Shown one piece after another: positions 8,101-17,300 of a stretch of DNA of 56,948 bases; within the stretch, counting starts at the first letter, position 1; each line of letters begins with the position of its first letter. The notes under the pieces were generated by a model. That model was not told the origin of the DNA. It ran no database searches and saw nothing but the letters and a program-made list of their open reading frames with translations. Made by a program: the position numbers and the translations under genes. This DNA is from CAZYQW01 sp964649825 (GTDB taxonomy: Bacteria > Planctomycetota > B15-G4 > JADJEK01): assembly GCA_964649825.1 (NCBI GenBank), contig CAZYQW010000139.1:1-56948 (forward strand). Reading direction: 5' to 3'.

Positions 8101-10408
8101 CGCGAACGAGTCCCCGCGCATCGGCAACGCCGAGTCCGACCTCATTCGCGGCAGCCGCGAAGCTCTCGTCGACCTCGAGCCCATCGAGGAACTCATAGTC
8201 CACCGCGACCAGCCCGAGACGTTCCAGGCCGACACGCTGGCGGCACCGCCTCGTGAACTCGTTCGCGGCCTCGTACTCCAGCGCCCGCAGCCATCTCTTC
8301 CGCTCCGGCACCGTCGGCCGGCGCGAGATGATCCGGAGTTCGTTGAAGCGGTCGAACAGGATCTGGGGAAGCTCCGACAAGTGAAGCCCCTCGTCGCCCG
8401 CCTCGTTCAGTTCCGCGATGATGAGGTGGCGCAGCGCGAACAGGCGGTGCTTGTCCTCCGCGTACCCCGCCTGGTGCGCTGCGTCCTGCCGGTTGTCGGC
8501 GAAGACGAGCAACTTGTGGTCGTCCCCCTCGAGCAGGTCGAGATGGTGGGTCGTCAGTACGGAGACGGTCGACGCCGTGCCGGTCCGGAGGGGGGACACG
8601 ATGTCGAAACGCGCCGTGAAGTCTCCACAGGCAGGACACGTGTTGAGAGGGCCGCGGTGGAGGAGCATCGGCACCGTCGCGCGGCCGCACGCGCCGCACG
8701 GAGCGCCTTCGGCGCCGAGTCGGCCGCACGCGGTGCACACCGCGACCGGATCGAGTCTGTCCTCACGTCTCGCGCCGGACCTGCTCCGCCCGGCAATGTC
8801 ACTGTTCTCGCCGTTCGCTTCCGCGTCGACGTTCTCCTCCTCTCCGCTCAGCTCATGCAGCCTGTGCGTGAGGAAGCCCGTCGATGCGTTGCTGAAGAAG
8901 TCGCCAGTTCCCGCGGGACATGCGTCCTCTTCGTCCTGGAAGCGGACCTTCACGAAGTCCTGCCCGCAGGTCCGGCACAGCGCGGCGGGGCGCGCCGCGG
9001 CTCCGCACGTGGCGCACTGGGATCCCCCTTGGGGAACCAGCGACCGGCACGCCGGATCCAGGCAGAGGGCGACGTCGTACACGCCATGGAAGAACGTGTG
9101 GAGCTTCGGGCGAAGCCGAGGCGGGGCCGACTCGTCACCGACGCTGCCGGTCAGCAGGTACGCCTCGACCTCGCGTTGGAGATCGGCGGCGGAGCAGTCC
9201 GATCGCTCGGGCACGTCGCGCGTCAGGGCCGCGACCAGCGCGGGGAGCGCGACCGGCTTCGCGCACTCCGCCTCGAGGGTCCGGACGATCGCGTTGCCGG
9301 CGAGCGTGGCAGCCACGCGCTTCGCGATGCGACCGTCAGGCGGACATGCGCGTCCGGTGAGACGCTGCAACAGTTCGGCGACCGATGCGTCGCTCGATGG
9401 GTCGACGGCGAGGAGATCCTCGTCCGCGAGCCGCGGCGGCGGCGGGCACCAACGTGGCGCCGAGTCCTTCGGCTCGACCAGCTCCTCGCACACGATGTCC
9501 TCGACGCGGACCTCGTCGCCGCAGAGCGTCGTGGCGAAGGCTGCGAGCGCCCTTCGCGCATCGTCCCCTGACGCCACGGTGGCCGAGGTTCCGATCGTGA
9601 GAAAGCGACCCGGACCGGAAGACGCATGCGCCTTCAAGCGCCGGATCAGGCAGGCGATCTCCGTCGCCAGGGCGCCGCGATACGAGTGCAGCTCATCCAG
9701 GACGAGCCAGTGCAGCGCGCTCGTGAACAGCCCTCGGTCGTCCTTCCGCACGAGCAGGAACTCGAGCTGCTTGTAGTTCGTGAGCAAGATGTCGGGCGGA
9801 TTCCTCCGGATCGCGGCGCGCGACGTCCGCTCGGTGTCTCCGGGCTCTTCGCGAAGCGCGGCCGAGGTCGCCTCGCTGTCGCCCGTGTACAGCGCGAACG
9901 ACACGCCCGTCCCACGGTTGCGCAAGAGCCGTCTCAAGCGCTCGAGCTGGTCGTTCGCGAGGGCATTCATCGGGTAGAGCAGCACGGCTTGAACTCCGGA
10001 GACACCCTCGCGCTTGCGGCGCAGGATCCCATCCAACACCGGAAGCAGGAAGCTCTCAGTCTTGCCGGAGCCCGTTCCCGTGGTGACGACGAACGGCCGT
10101 CCGCCCCGCCCGATTTCCAACGCCTTCTCCTGATGAAGGAACAGCTCGTTCGAACCGAACGGCCACTGGCACTTCAGCAGTTCCGCTTCGCACTGGCCGG
10201 CGTCGACGAGCGCGCGGAGAGTCCGACCTTTCCGAAACTCGCGGGCGAGCGTGACGTACGGACCACGCACGACGACCTCGGCGCCGGCGAGATGTGCCTC
10301 GAACTGCTCGCGGAGATGCGGGTCCAGGAAGCGATAGGTCGTCCGCAGAAAGCGCCGGTACTGCTCGACGAGCCGGCGCACGGCGATCGGGATGTTGGGT
10401 CGATTCAT
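5165..10408 (-). CDS. DEAD-box helicase with DUF1998 and C-terminal Vsr-like nuclease
   Basis: This 1747-residue cytoplasmic protein is probably the effector of the defence operon. Superfamily 2 helicase motifs come first: Walker A 'TTGTGSGKTES' (109-119), 'YPMNALANDQ', a DELH box near 240, 'GTSATVASG', then motif VI-like 'YAQRVGRAGRR' in the second lobe. Multiple CxxC zinc motifs lie in the middle (CRTCGQDF, CTACGRLG, CPACGDF) and after the helicase (CFCTTCDE, CPDCGKH). DUF1998 is near residues 1480-1600 with 'LYENVPGGAGYVEEIARRL' and 'CYLCLKHYRNQ'. The final ~100 residues carry a PD-(D/E)xK/Vsr-like fold: 'VPDFAWPGAKLAVYCDG' then 'WLQKQGWRVLTFWG'. DEAD plus DUF1998 corresponds to DrmA plus DrmB of DISARM in one chain, and also recalls DruE of Druantia. 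The start codon overlaps the stop of a 36-codon ORF (ATGA). Confidence 0.88.
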   Translation of the reverse strand: MNRPNIPIAVRRLVEQYRRFLRTTYRFLDPHLREQFEAHLAGAEVVVRGPYVTLAREFRKGRTLRALVDAGQCEAELLKCQWPFGSNELFLHQEKALEIGRGGRPFVVTTGTGSGKTESFLLPVLDGILRRKREGVSGVQAVLLYPMNALANDQLERLRRLLRNRGTGVSFALYTGDSEATSAALREEPGDTERTSRAAIRRNPPDILLTNYKQLEFLLVRKDDRGLFTSALHWLVLDELHSYRGALATEIACLIRRLKAHASSGPGRFLTIGTSATVASGDDARRALAAFATTLCGDEVRVEDIVCEELVEPKDSAPRWCPPPPRLADEDLLAVDPSSDASVAELLQRLTGRACPPDGRIAKRVAATLAGNAIVRTLEAECAKPVALPALVAALTRDVPERSDCSAADLQREVEAYLLTGSVGDESAPPRLRPKLHTFFHGVYDVALCLDPACRSLVPQGGSQCATCGAAARPAALCRTCGQDFVKVRFQDEEDACPAGTGDFFSNASTGFLTHRLHELSGEEENVDAEANGENSDIAGRSRSGARREDRLDPVAVCTACGRLGAEGAPCGACGRATVPMLLHRGPLNTCPACGDFTARFDIVSPLRTGTASTVSVLTTHHLDLLEGDDHKLLVFADNRQDAAHQAGYAEDKHRLFALRHLIIAELNEAGDEGLHLSELPQILFDRFNELRIISRRPTVPERKRWLRALEYEAANEFTRRCRQRVGLERLGLVAVDYEFLDGLEVDESFAAAANEVGLGVADARGLVRAVLDHMRAKRAVSYDFFRVYIDPGRMRQYRELEEEPYNVRFPDRDRKPHAFALDRPDHVRKSQRLDGFFQENPKSGQLAAPQKIVARVTGDRASAERFLRAVVPILVENEILEEATDFPIPAAERTHALRALQLSARVIRLRSAKSGLRCSACQTWREYDLPTCPTPRCVAGELLPAEIDRDNYYVGLYTERQPQRLLVAEHSAQVDGEERARRETSFKDGKLDVLVCTPTLELGVDIGPLLAVVLRNAPPTPANYAQRVGRAGRRLRIGFVSTFCAGGAHDRHAFEEPEWLVSGRFAPPRIRLDNERIVDRHLRSFLLENLEAQLPAHMGDLLDDSRMPTRWNPESLAGLFSEIDQRQPVLIGRLDEMLEEDRAVGRTTRFDRSRVEGIVAGFRKLIEHVLDRWWERVRQLDVEFREYSTIGSPRQDEKKAAARKRAYREITTERSAYTLNYLSTRDVLPAYQFPTDTFTLDPGVSDTPTLYRPATIAIEEFAPGNFVYANGHKLKSIRVLFAGGPGRRLDGAGRSDAETSGRLAAYCFCTTCDEAIEAPRNECPRCGAALGGADDLVFVEDFEAEENLKIGSEEESRQREAHERRDHILAPRDSSCALYPYALHPVEVRRGAEILVTNWGKLDARRTEGARFRLCPDCGKHLPHDASDPAKKRQIEKWTNDHRRFCSGEPQRLVLAYRYRTDALVLAIPRPGDSSAEDPKAISPTLETLAEALLAASTVVLELEPGEVSGFLRRSAPDRNGDEIVLYENVPGGAGYVEEIARRLPDVAVVAQKRLFGHDCVKACYLCLKHYRNQWRHARLDKERVRDILRLLAELDPVEPVEQEPGDSAVVLEEMLRTRGMEAERKTYAKGPIEEILLKALIELPDLPPPERDLELHDEDGGLVTVPDFAWPGAKLAVYCDGYAWHGNPETLAMDARKRNWLQKQGWRVLTFWGATILKAPEHCARDVHETYRVTALQESARPDRT

Positions 10409-10515
10409 CGACGCGAGCCCACGCGGCCGCGCAAAAGTCTCATCCGAGACATTTCCGCCGACCCTGGCCGGGGAAACGCCTCAGCGAGTCGTTTCGTGCA
10501 TTCCTCCCGAGTCAT
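10405..10515 (-). CDS. small ORF (36 aa) coupled between the Schlafen-like and helicase genes
   Basis: This ORF encodes a basic 36-residue peptide starting MTREECTKRLAEAFPRPGSA. Its ATG (10513-10515) overlaps the TGA of the upstream gene (10512-10514). Its own TGA overlaps the ATG of the helicase, so it is joined by ATGA on both sides. The ribosome site is one of the best in the window: AAGGAGG (10524-10530 on the plus strand), 8 nt before the ATG. It could be a real small protein of the system, or a leader whose translation feeds ribosomes to the helicase start 104 nt further on. No family is recognised. Confidence 0.55.
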   Translation of the reverse strand: MTREECTKRLAEAFPRPGSAEMSRMRLLRGRVGSRR

Positions 10516-12236
10516 TTCCGTTTCCTCCTTCGTGACCGTGCGGCGGGCAGGCTCGGCCCTGGGACCCAAACCGCTCCCCTTCCCCTTCCTTCGAGCTGCG
10601 CGACTCCCTCGGCCCGAAGCCCGCTCATGAGCCGAAACACGGCCGGACGAGAGTACCCCGTCAGTCGGCGCAGGTCGGCGTTCGTCAGCCGACCCCGTTC
10701 CTGGAGCACGGCCCGAACCTTCAGCGCCACGGCCCCCTGATCGAGCGGGAGGTCGTCGTCGGTCGCATGCGTACCACGAAGGGAATCCGAGAGCGCTGGG
10801 ATCAACCGGTAGGAAGTGCCCTTGCCCCGCCCATGGGGAACGAGGAGGCCCCGCTCGCGCAGAGCCATCAGGCGTTGCGCCGCCTCGTCCTCGGGTCGCT
10901 GCAGCACGCTGGCCGCGCTCCATCGATCCAACTGACCGCGATCGGTCACGCTCCGCAGGACGATCAGGTCGTCGAGCTCCGGCCTGCGTCCATCACGAGT
11001 CTCTGCGGCGACGAACCGCGCAAACGGTGCGTGCGTGCGGAGGGAGAGCGTCAAGTGCACGTGGGCTTCGTCGGACTCGTACCGCGGGGCGGCCTTCCCG
11101 AGCCGGAGCATCTCGTCGTACATCCGATCGACTCCGAGCCCCTGCCGGTTGATGAAGCCGATGGCCTGGAAGACCTCAGCGAGCAAGGGGTTCCGCCGCA
11201 CGGGGGGATGGTGCAACACGTTCTCGGGAGTCACGCCACCGAGGAAGCCGCCCGGACTCGACACCTCCAACCGGTCGGGGAAGAGCGACACGTAGACCGA
11301 CTGGTGGAGGAAGAAGTCCCGGTGCACGAGGGCGTTCAGAACGGCCTCTCGGGCCGTCCGCCACGTCATGTCCGGGACCACGATCTCGCCGAACCCCTGG
11401 CCCGCGATCGTGGCCATACGGAGGTGCGCCTCGAGGACGCGACGCAGCGCGTCCAGCACGAACAAGAGCGGCCCTCTCCACTCCTGACGCACGTCGTAGT
11501 CCGTGGGCGTGCGGTACCGGCAGAAGATCACTTCATGCGCGGACGCGAACCGCGACAGCGCGGTGGACCGTCCCGCGATCAACACCGCCGCGAGCGTCAC
11601 GCCCCCGTCGCGCAGCAGGCCCAGCGACTCGAGCATTTCGACGTCACCGCGCGTCGCGAGGTTGGGCGTCCCCGCATCGGCCAAGTGACGCGTCAGGAGG
11701 CGCACCTGCTCCGCATCGATGTCGTCGCGCGTGGCGCCGGGTACGACCTCTGCCGTGAGATCGACCCCGCCGCGGGTCAGCAGGGCGCGCGTCAACGCCG
11801 GACCCGTGAGCGGGCGACACTCCTTGCCGACGCGGATCTTCGTCACGCCTTCCGTCGTGCTGTGCGGCGGAATGCCACGCGGCACGAACACGACGAGCAG
11901 GGTTCCCTCGGACTCGTCGAGCCTCGCCACGTCGACGAGGATCGGCGGCTCCGTACCGCGGTACACCTCCCGCCGCACGCGCTCCGGATCGAGTTCGCCG
12001 ACCGACCGGATCGCCTGCTCGCGCGTCCGCTTCTTCTCGCGGACGCCGACGACGAGCGTCCCGCCTCGCTGGTTCGCCAAGCAGACCACGGACTCGCGCA
12101 GCGCGCGGAGCTGACCCTTCGCCGCCTTGGGATCGGGGTCCCAGGATTTGAACTCGACGGTTTCCGATTCGAGCTCGTCGGCCGTCGCCCCGTCCAGGCG
12201 GCGAAGCAGCGCACGTACCTGTTCGAGGCGTTCCAT
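10512..12236 (-). CDS. Schlafen/AlbA_2-domain ATP-binding protein with winged helix
   Basis: This 574-residue protein has an N-terminal AlbA_2/Schlafen domain ('ETVEFKSWDPD' at 26-36, 'LANQRGGTLVVGVREK'), a middle region with an ATPase-like fold ('MTWRTAREAVLNALVHRDF', 'SSPGGF', 'RQGLGVDRMYDEM') typical of the COG2865 family, and a C-terminal winged helix ('LTNADLRRLTGYSRPAVF'). Its C-terminal tail is very basic (RSRRRKRK). Family members are described as transcriptional regulators or nucleic-acid sensors, and Schlafen-like proteins also occur in antiphage loci. It lies inside the helicase operon, 38 bp after the 428-residue gene, and has its own promoter-like element whose spacing predicts a leaderless mRNA. 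That fits a regulator expressed separately. The domain call is firm; the role is inferred. Confidence 0.85.
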   Translation of the reverse strand: MERLEQVRALLRRLDGATADELESETVEFKSWDPDPKAAKGQLRALRESVVCLANQRGGTLVVGVREKKRTREQAIRSVGELDPERVRREVYRGTEPPILVDVARLDESEGTLLVVFVPRGIPPHSTTEGVTKIRVGKECRPLTGPALTRALLTRGGVDLTAEVVPGATRDDIDAEQVRLLTRHLADAGTPNLATRGDVEMLESLGLLRDGGVTLAAVLIAGRSTALSRFASAHEVIFCRYRTPTDYDVRQEWRGPLLFVLDALRRVLEAHLRMATIAGQGFGEIVVPDMTWRTAREAVLNALVHRDFFLHQSVYVSLFPDRLEVSSPGGFLGGVTPENVLHHPPVRRNPLLAEVFQAIGFINRQGLGVDRMYDEMLRLGKAAPRYESDEAHVHLTLSLRTHAPFARFVAAETRDGRRPELDDLIVLRSVTDRGQLDRWSAASVLQRPEDEAAQRLMALRERGLLVPHGRGKGTSYRLIPALSDSLRGTHATDDDLPLDQGAVALKVRAVLQERGRLTNADLRRLTGYSRPAVFRLMSGLRAEGVAQLEGRGRGAVWVPGPSLPAARSRRRKRK

Positions 12237-12242
12237 AGCTGG

Positions 12243-12271
12243 AATGTAGAGTCATTTCATGAATGCTTCAA
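12243..12271 (-). promoter_or_regulatory. promoter-like element upstream of the Schlafen-like gene
   Basis: On the minus strand, TTGAAG (12266-12271) and TACATT (12243-12248) are 17 bp apart, and the ATG (12234-12236) begins 6 nt after the -10. This geometry matches the RAYT promoter and implies a leaderless transcript. The region is an AT-rich island in GC-rich DNA and contains a short inverted repeat GAATG-6 nt-CATTC (12261-12276) over the -35 that could be an operator. Confidence 0.5.
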
Positions 12272-12274
12272 CAT

Positions 12275-13561
12275 TCAATTCAATGCACGGGGTGGAGCAT
12301 TTCGGCGGGTTCGATTCGACGGCGGCGGGCCCGAGCGGTCGAAAAGGGAAGGATACATGGCGCTCAGGAACGCGGCGGGACCAGACGACTTGACGAGGCG
12401 ATCGAGAAGGAACGCATCGGCTGCACCTGCGAGAAGCCCGAGAGCTTGGGCTGCTCCCGGCAGGAACCCGATCGCCGTCGTGGCCACGAACCGGAGCACC
12501 TTGCCGGGCTCGGTGGCGACGAACGCACCGACTTTCGCCCTGAAGCTGTCGGCCATCTCCTTGACGTCCTTGTCCGAGACCTCGTCCGACGTTGCCAGGA
12601 ACCGGCGGAACTCCCGGCACGGTTCGGACTCGCGAATCTCGATCAGCCGATCCAGCTTCAGGGAACGATCCCGCACCGCCTGGCGAAGGCTCGGCAGTCC
12701 TCCGACCTCGATGACCCGGCGAAACTCGGTTCGCTTCGAGTCGGGAGAGACCGACCTCTCGATGAAGTCGAGCTTCTCCTCGAACAGCGGAAGGTCGTCG
12801 GGCTCGAAGCCGGTCACGCACCGGTGGAACTTCATGTCGGCGATCCGCCGGGTGCGACCGCCGACGGCATGGATCGCGTTCTGGACGGTCTCGTGCGTAG
12901 CCGCCGCATCGAGGCCGAATGTCTCGAGGTTGCTCTGGGGAAGGAAGACGTTCGGCTCGATCGGCTCGAGCCGGACCGACAGCTCGTGCAGCGGTACGTC
13001 GATGCCCCGCGACCGGCGCAATGCGAGCTTGGTCGCCATGGTCACGAGGTCGGGTCGGCTCGAAAGGTCCTGCACCGTGCCGGCGCAGAGGAAGCCCGCG
13101 TACTCGTCGCGCGGGACCGGTGCCAGACACCTCGCGATCGCGCCCGTCAGCCGGGTGCGGGCCTTGCCGGAGACGCCGGCGTCCTTGGCGATTCCCGCCA
13201 TCGCGTCATGAATGGCCGCCCGCCGATCCTCCTCGACCACGCCCACGGATCCGACCGCGATCGCGCCATGCCGGAATTCGACACCCGACCGTGGCGGAAG
13301 ATGGTTGGACCCGGACACGCCGAGGAACAACGCGTCGCGCGTGAAGCTGACGCAGCCCGCCTTCAGCAGGTCCACGACCGCGCCAGGGCCGAACGCACGA
13401 ACGAGTGCTCCGATCTCGGCCAGGTCGAGCGAGTCGACGATCACATGCTCGAAGAGGAGGATGTCCTCGAGCAGGCCACCGATGTCGTCCACGATGACGG
13501 CTCCGTTCGCCGCGACGCTCGCGTAGCGACGGAGGACGCGGAGGGGCTGCATGGGGATCAT
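12275..13561 (-). CDS. uncharacterised protein of the defence operon, 428 aa
   Basis: This starts at the ATG at 13559-13561, which overlaps the TGA of the methylase C-terminal part (ATGA), so it is translationally coupled to it. I cannot assign a named family. The N-terminal ~70 residues ('GAVIVDDIGGLLEDILLFEH', then '...DSLDLAEIGALVRAFG') resemble hypothetical proteins I recall beside restriction-like genes. The centre is mixed alpha/beta with a charged helical section ('LPLFEEKLDFIERSVSPDSK'). Near residues 355-390 is a long hydrophobic stretch ('LRFVATTAIGFLPGAAQALG...') that may insert into or sit on a membrane, followed by a basic tail. A membrane-active or sensing role in abortive defence is possible but is only inferred from context. 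Confidence 0.75.
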   Translation of the reverse strand: MIPMQPLRVLRRYASVAANGAVIVDDIGGLLEDILLFEHVIVDSLDLAEIGALVRAFGPGAVVDLLKAGCVSFTRDALFLGVSGSNHLPPRSGVEFRHGAIAVGSVGVVEEDRRAAIHDAMAGIAKDAGVSGKARTRLTGAIARCLAPVPRDEYAGFLCAGTVQDLSSRPDLVTMATKLALRRSRGIDVPLHELSVRLEPIEPNVFLPQSNLETFGLDAAATHETVQNAIHAVGGRTRRIADMKFHRCVTGFEPDDLPLFEEKLDFIERSVSPDSKRTEFRRVIEVGGLPSLRQAVRDRSLKLDRLIEIRESEPCREFRRFLATSDEVSDKDVKEMADSFRAKVGAFVATEPGKVLRFVATTAIGFLPGAAQALGLLAGAADAFLLDRLVKSSGPAAFLSAMYPSLFDRSGPPPSNRTRRNAPPRALN

Positions 13562-14391
13562 GGGTGCCGCCCTGGTTCTCGCCGTCCTGGCTCCGCGACC
13601 GCCCGCGAGTCTTCCGTCGACCGCTCCATCCCCTCGTCGATCCAGTCGAGAGTCTTCGCCTTCAAGAAGGCGAAGAACTCCTTGCGCTTCTTCGCGACGC
13701 CGGGGAACGAGTCGAGGATGTGGGAGAAGTCCCCGGCCGTGAGGCCGTAGGCCTCGGCGACGGAGCGGTTGAGCTGCCAGAGCGTGGGCCAGAGGTCTTC
13801 GCGGTCGGTGATGTGGCCGACGCCGGACTCCCAAGCGAGCAGGGTCGGGATCTTCGGGAGGCGGTTTACGACGTGGGCCGGAGGAACGGCGACCGAGCCG
13901 ATATAGGTGAAGCTCACGTTCGTTCCCGCAGTGCGCATCCGCAGCGCGTAGTCGAAGCAGAAGGAGTTCAGGAGCGCCGCGGCAGCATTGCTCTCCACGC
14001 GTTCGAGCAGGACACCGGAGAGCTTGTGCGACGCCGCCGACCGCTCCGGGAGAACCGCGGCGATGCACGTCCGCTCGTCCGTGTTGCGCGCTGTCTCGCG
14101 GAACACGAGCGTCGCGTCGGGACGAGGTTCCTTGCCATACTTCGCCTTCGCCTGGGCGATCGAGAGCCACCAGCGGATCGGCTTGATGCCGACCAGGAAC
14201 TGATCGACGTGCTTGCCCTCGAAGACAGGGAGGAAGCCGTGTTCGCGCATCGCGCGGATCACGTCGCCAGGGTCGTCGGGAACGTCACCGAGCACGGACT
14301 TCGGCGTATGGAGCACCCTCGTTCGCGGGTCAGTGAACAGGTCCTTGTCGTCCGCCGAGTTGAAGATCGCCTCGTGCGACCGCCAGCTCAT
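13558..14391 (-). CDS. C-terminal part of the SNF2-methylase, separated by a frameshift
   Basis: This reading frame holds the expected continuation of the methylase target-recognition region: 'SWNIRFMSWRSHEAIFNS', '...DLFTDPRTRVLHTPK', 'FLPVFEGKHVDQFLVG', then 'FCFDYALRMRTAGTNVSF', which is typical of Eco57I/PglX-type enzymes. The recognisable homology begins upstream of the ATG at 14389-14391 ('GSWNIRF'), so the natural protein is one chain with the preceding gene. A single G missing from the GGGG run (plus-strand C run 14410-14413) accounts for the shift. However, the upstream TGA (14388-14390) overlaps this ATG as ATGA, so separate translation by reinitiation (277 residues) is conceivable. 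Its own TGA overlaps the start of the 428-residue gene. Confidence 0.7.
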   Translation of the reverse strand: MSWRSHEAIFNSADDKDLFTDPRTRVLHTPKSVLGDVPDDPGDVIRAMREHGFLPVFEGKHVDQFLVGIKPIRWWLSIAQAKAKYGKEPRPDATLVFRETARNTDERTCIAAVLPERSAASHKLSGVLLERVESNAAAALLNSFCFDYALRMRTAGTNVSFTYIGSVAVPPAHVVNRLPKIPTLLAWESGVGHITDREDLWPTLWQLNRSVAEAYGLTAGDFSHILDSFPGVAKKRKEFFAFLKAKTLDWIDEGMERSTEDSRAVAEPGRREPGRHP

Positions 14392-17300
14392 GAACCTGAT
14401 GTTCCATGACCCCGCCCCTCGCCTCCGAGCGTCGGCCGCCCCTCGTGCATCCGGTGCGCGATCGCCTGGTCGCGAGAGCTGCGGTACTCGAGAAACGCGA
14501 GCGTCTCGGGCGACAGCGCCTCGATCTCCTCCGGTGTGATCCGCACCATCCACGGCTTCGGACCGTCCGAGGTCAGCTCAGCCATGTCGCGGCGCATGAA
14601 CGCCGCATCGAATCCGTCCGCCGAGCGGCCCTTGCGGAAGACGAGACTTACGAACTTGTACCGGGAGTCGATCGGGAAGAACCGCTTTCCGTGGTTCTCG
14701 AACCCGTAGAAGCGCTCGATCGCCGCCTCGCGCAGCAGGAACCGGCGGATGCCGACGCAGCCGTCGCCGTTGTAGAGCACCGACGGCACGACCATTCCCA
14801 CCGCACCCGAACGGCCGGCCACGCGCGCGGCGCGATCGACGAAGTACTTCGACAAGTCCTCGTGAGCGGCCTGTGACCTCGCTTCCGAATGCGGGAAGTC
14901 GCCGCCCTTCCGCAAGAGCTGCGCGATCGTGGTCGTGCGCCGGCGGTACGCCTCGAACCCGTCCTTCAGCGCCGGTTCCGCCGCGTGCAGCTCGCGGATG
15001 CGCTGGTCGAGTTCGTTCCCCTTGAACGCTCGGATGAGCACGTCGGCCTTGGCGTAGAACTCGGTCTTCGCCGGAAGAACCTTGTCCCACGGTGGGTTGC
15101 CGAGCACGCCGTCGAAACCACCGCGTTCGGCATCGAGGAAGACCTCTGGGAACTCCAGCTCCCAGTGGAAGAACGGCTCGTCCCGGCGAACCGCGTCGAA
15201 GTCGCCCCACCAGGTTTGCTCGTGAGCGACGCGATGCAGCCTCGCGTGGTCGCCCGCGAAGCTCGCGAGCACGGACCAGCTCTTCCAGATCGCCGGCACG
15301 AACGCGGCCGCGGTCCGCAGGTCGAACAGGAGGCGCGCCGCGGCCAGTAGCTCGTCGGCCCTGCGGCGCTGCTCTTCCTTGAACGCGATCTCCCGCACGC
15401 TCTCGGGCTCGATCCCCTCGGCCCGCAACGCGTCGGCCGGCGTGCGATCGATCCGAAGGCGAATCTCCGCCGCCTCGCGCACGTGCTTGCGCAGGACCTC
15501 GTGCTCGAAGAGGCCACCGGTCCCGTCCCTCTTCGGCCCGAGCTTCAGCTCCGGGAGCGGAGGTTGATGCAGTCGCGCGAGCCAGCTCCCGAGGAGCGAG
15601 TTGCCGTGTCGGACGTGATGCGCGAAGTAGGTCAGCGGCCGGTCGCCGGCGAGCGACTCGATCCAGAGCGCGACCCGCGCGAGGTCGACCGCGGTCGGAT
15701 TCCGGTCGACGCCGAAGAGGCAGCGTTCCGCGATGCGGCGCTTGCACCAGGCGCGGGCCTCGGAGTTCGCCGCGCGCGCCTCCGCGTCCGACGCCGTCCA
15801 GTCCTCGTCCCAGCCTCGGCGAGACTCCGACTTCGAACGGAACTCGGACGGTCCGACGGCACCGTACTCGGCGCTGTACGCGCGATGCAGCGCGCGACCC
15901 ATGAAGCGCATCGCCTCGATGAGGAAGTGGCCACTCCCGCAGGCCGGATCTACCACCCGTAGCCGTTCGATCTCGGCGGCGGACTTCTCCTCGGTCAGCG
16001 AACCGAGCGCATGGCGTACGACGTCCTCGACCAGGGCAAGCGGCGTGTAGAACGAACCGGAGCCCTTGCGCCCGGCTCCGGGAACGAAGTGGAAGGTCCC
16101 CGGTTCGATGCGTCGCACCAAGCGGGCGGTCGCCCCCTTGCTCAGACCCTTCCCTGCGTCGTCGCTGTCCTCCCCGTCCGTCTCTTCGTCGTCCGAGTCC
16201 TCGTCCTCCTCGTCGTGGTCCTCGACGACCTCATCGCCATCCGGATGCACCGTGGCAGCCGCCGTGCCCGCGACGATCGCGAGATCTCCGGCCACGTCGA
16301 GCTCTTCGGCACGCTGCCTCGCCAGGCTTTCTGCCACCGCGCGGCGGGCCGTGAAGCCAGACGCCGCACGGTCTTCGACGGCGAAGAGGCGCCCCTGGCC
16401 CTTCTCATCCACGAGACCGCGGGCGCGGCGCTCGAGGTCCGCGATCTCCGCGAGGCGGTCCTCGAGGTCGACATCGAGCTCGCGGCGAAAGAGAGCCACC
16501 TGCTCGGCGCGCCGGTGTCTCAACTGCTCCGAGCGCTCGCGGAGGATTCGGCCCGCCTCTTCCGTCGCTCGCCGCGTCAGTCCGTCGAACGCCTCGCCGA
16601 AGACGCCCATGGCCCGTTCGGGCCTGGCTTCGCCGACTCCCCGCACCTCCTGCAGGAACGACCCGTTGCCGGGTTCGTCGCCGACGATTCGCCCCTCTGC
16701 GTCCAGCCGGACAGTCAGGATCCGCTCTTCGATCAGGTCTCCGCCGCCCTTCACCGCTCCGAAGAACGTGAACAGGACCGACGCGGGCTCGCCGGGCGGG
16801 GCGCGGCGGACGGCGAGGCGGCGAGGTGGGAGGCCACGCTGGTCGGCGAACACCTGGAGCAGCCTGCGGTGCGCCTCGTTCGCGATCGCCTGGACCAGCG
16901 GATGGATCGGCGTGACGTACTCCACCTCCTCCGGCGTCGCCGCCGCCGCGGTCGAGCGGCGGAAGGTGACGCGCGGGTAGATCGGCGGCACGCCGGGTCC
17001 GCGCAACGAGAGCGGAACCTCGACGCGGTACACGCCGTCGGAACCGGACGACTGGATGGCCGGACCCAGGAGGTCGACAGCGAGGCGTTCGAGCGCAGTG
17101 TCGTCGCCGAGCAGTGGATCGGAGCGGTTCAGCAGGTCGAACAGACCGTTGCGCTCCTCGACGCTCATTCCCGGGATAGCGAGAAGAGGCTTCACGTCGC
17201 GGACGAACTCGCTCGTCCGATCCTCGAAGTGCCGGACCAGACGCTTCGCGCGTTCTGCGACGTCGGGCTCTTCGGCGTCCAGCTCGACGAGTCCAGCCTC

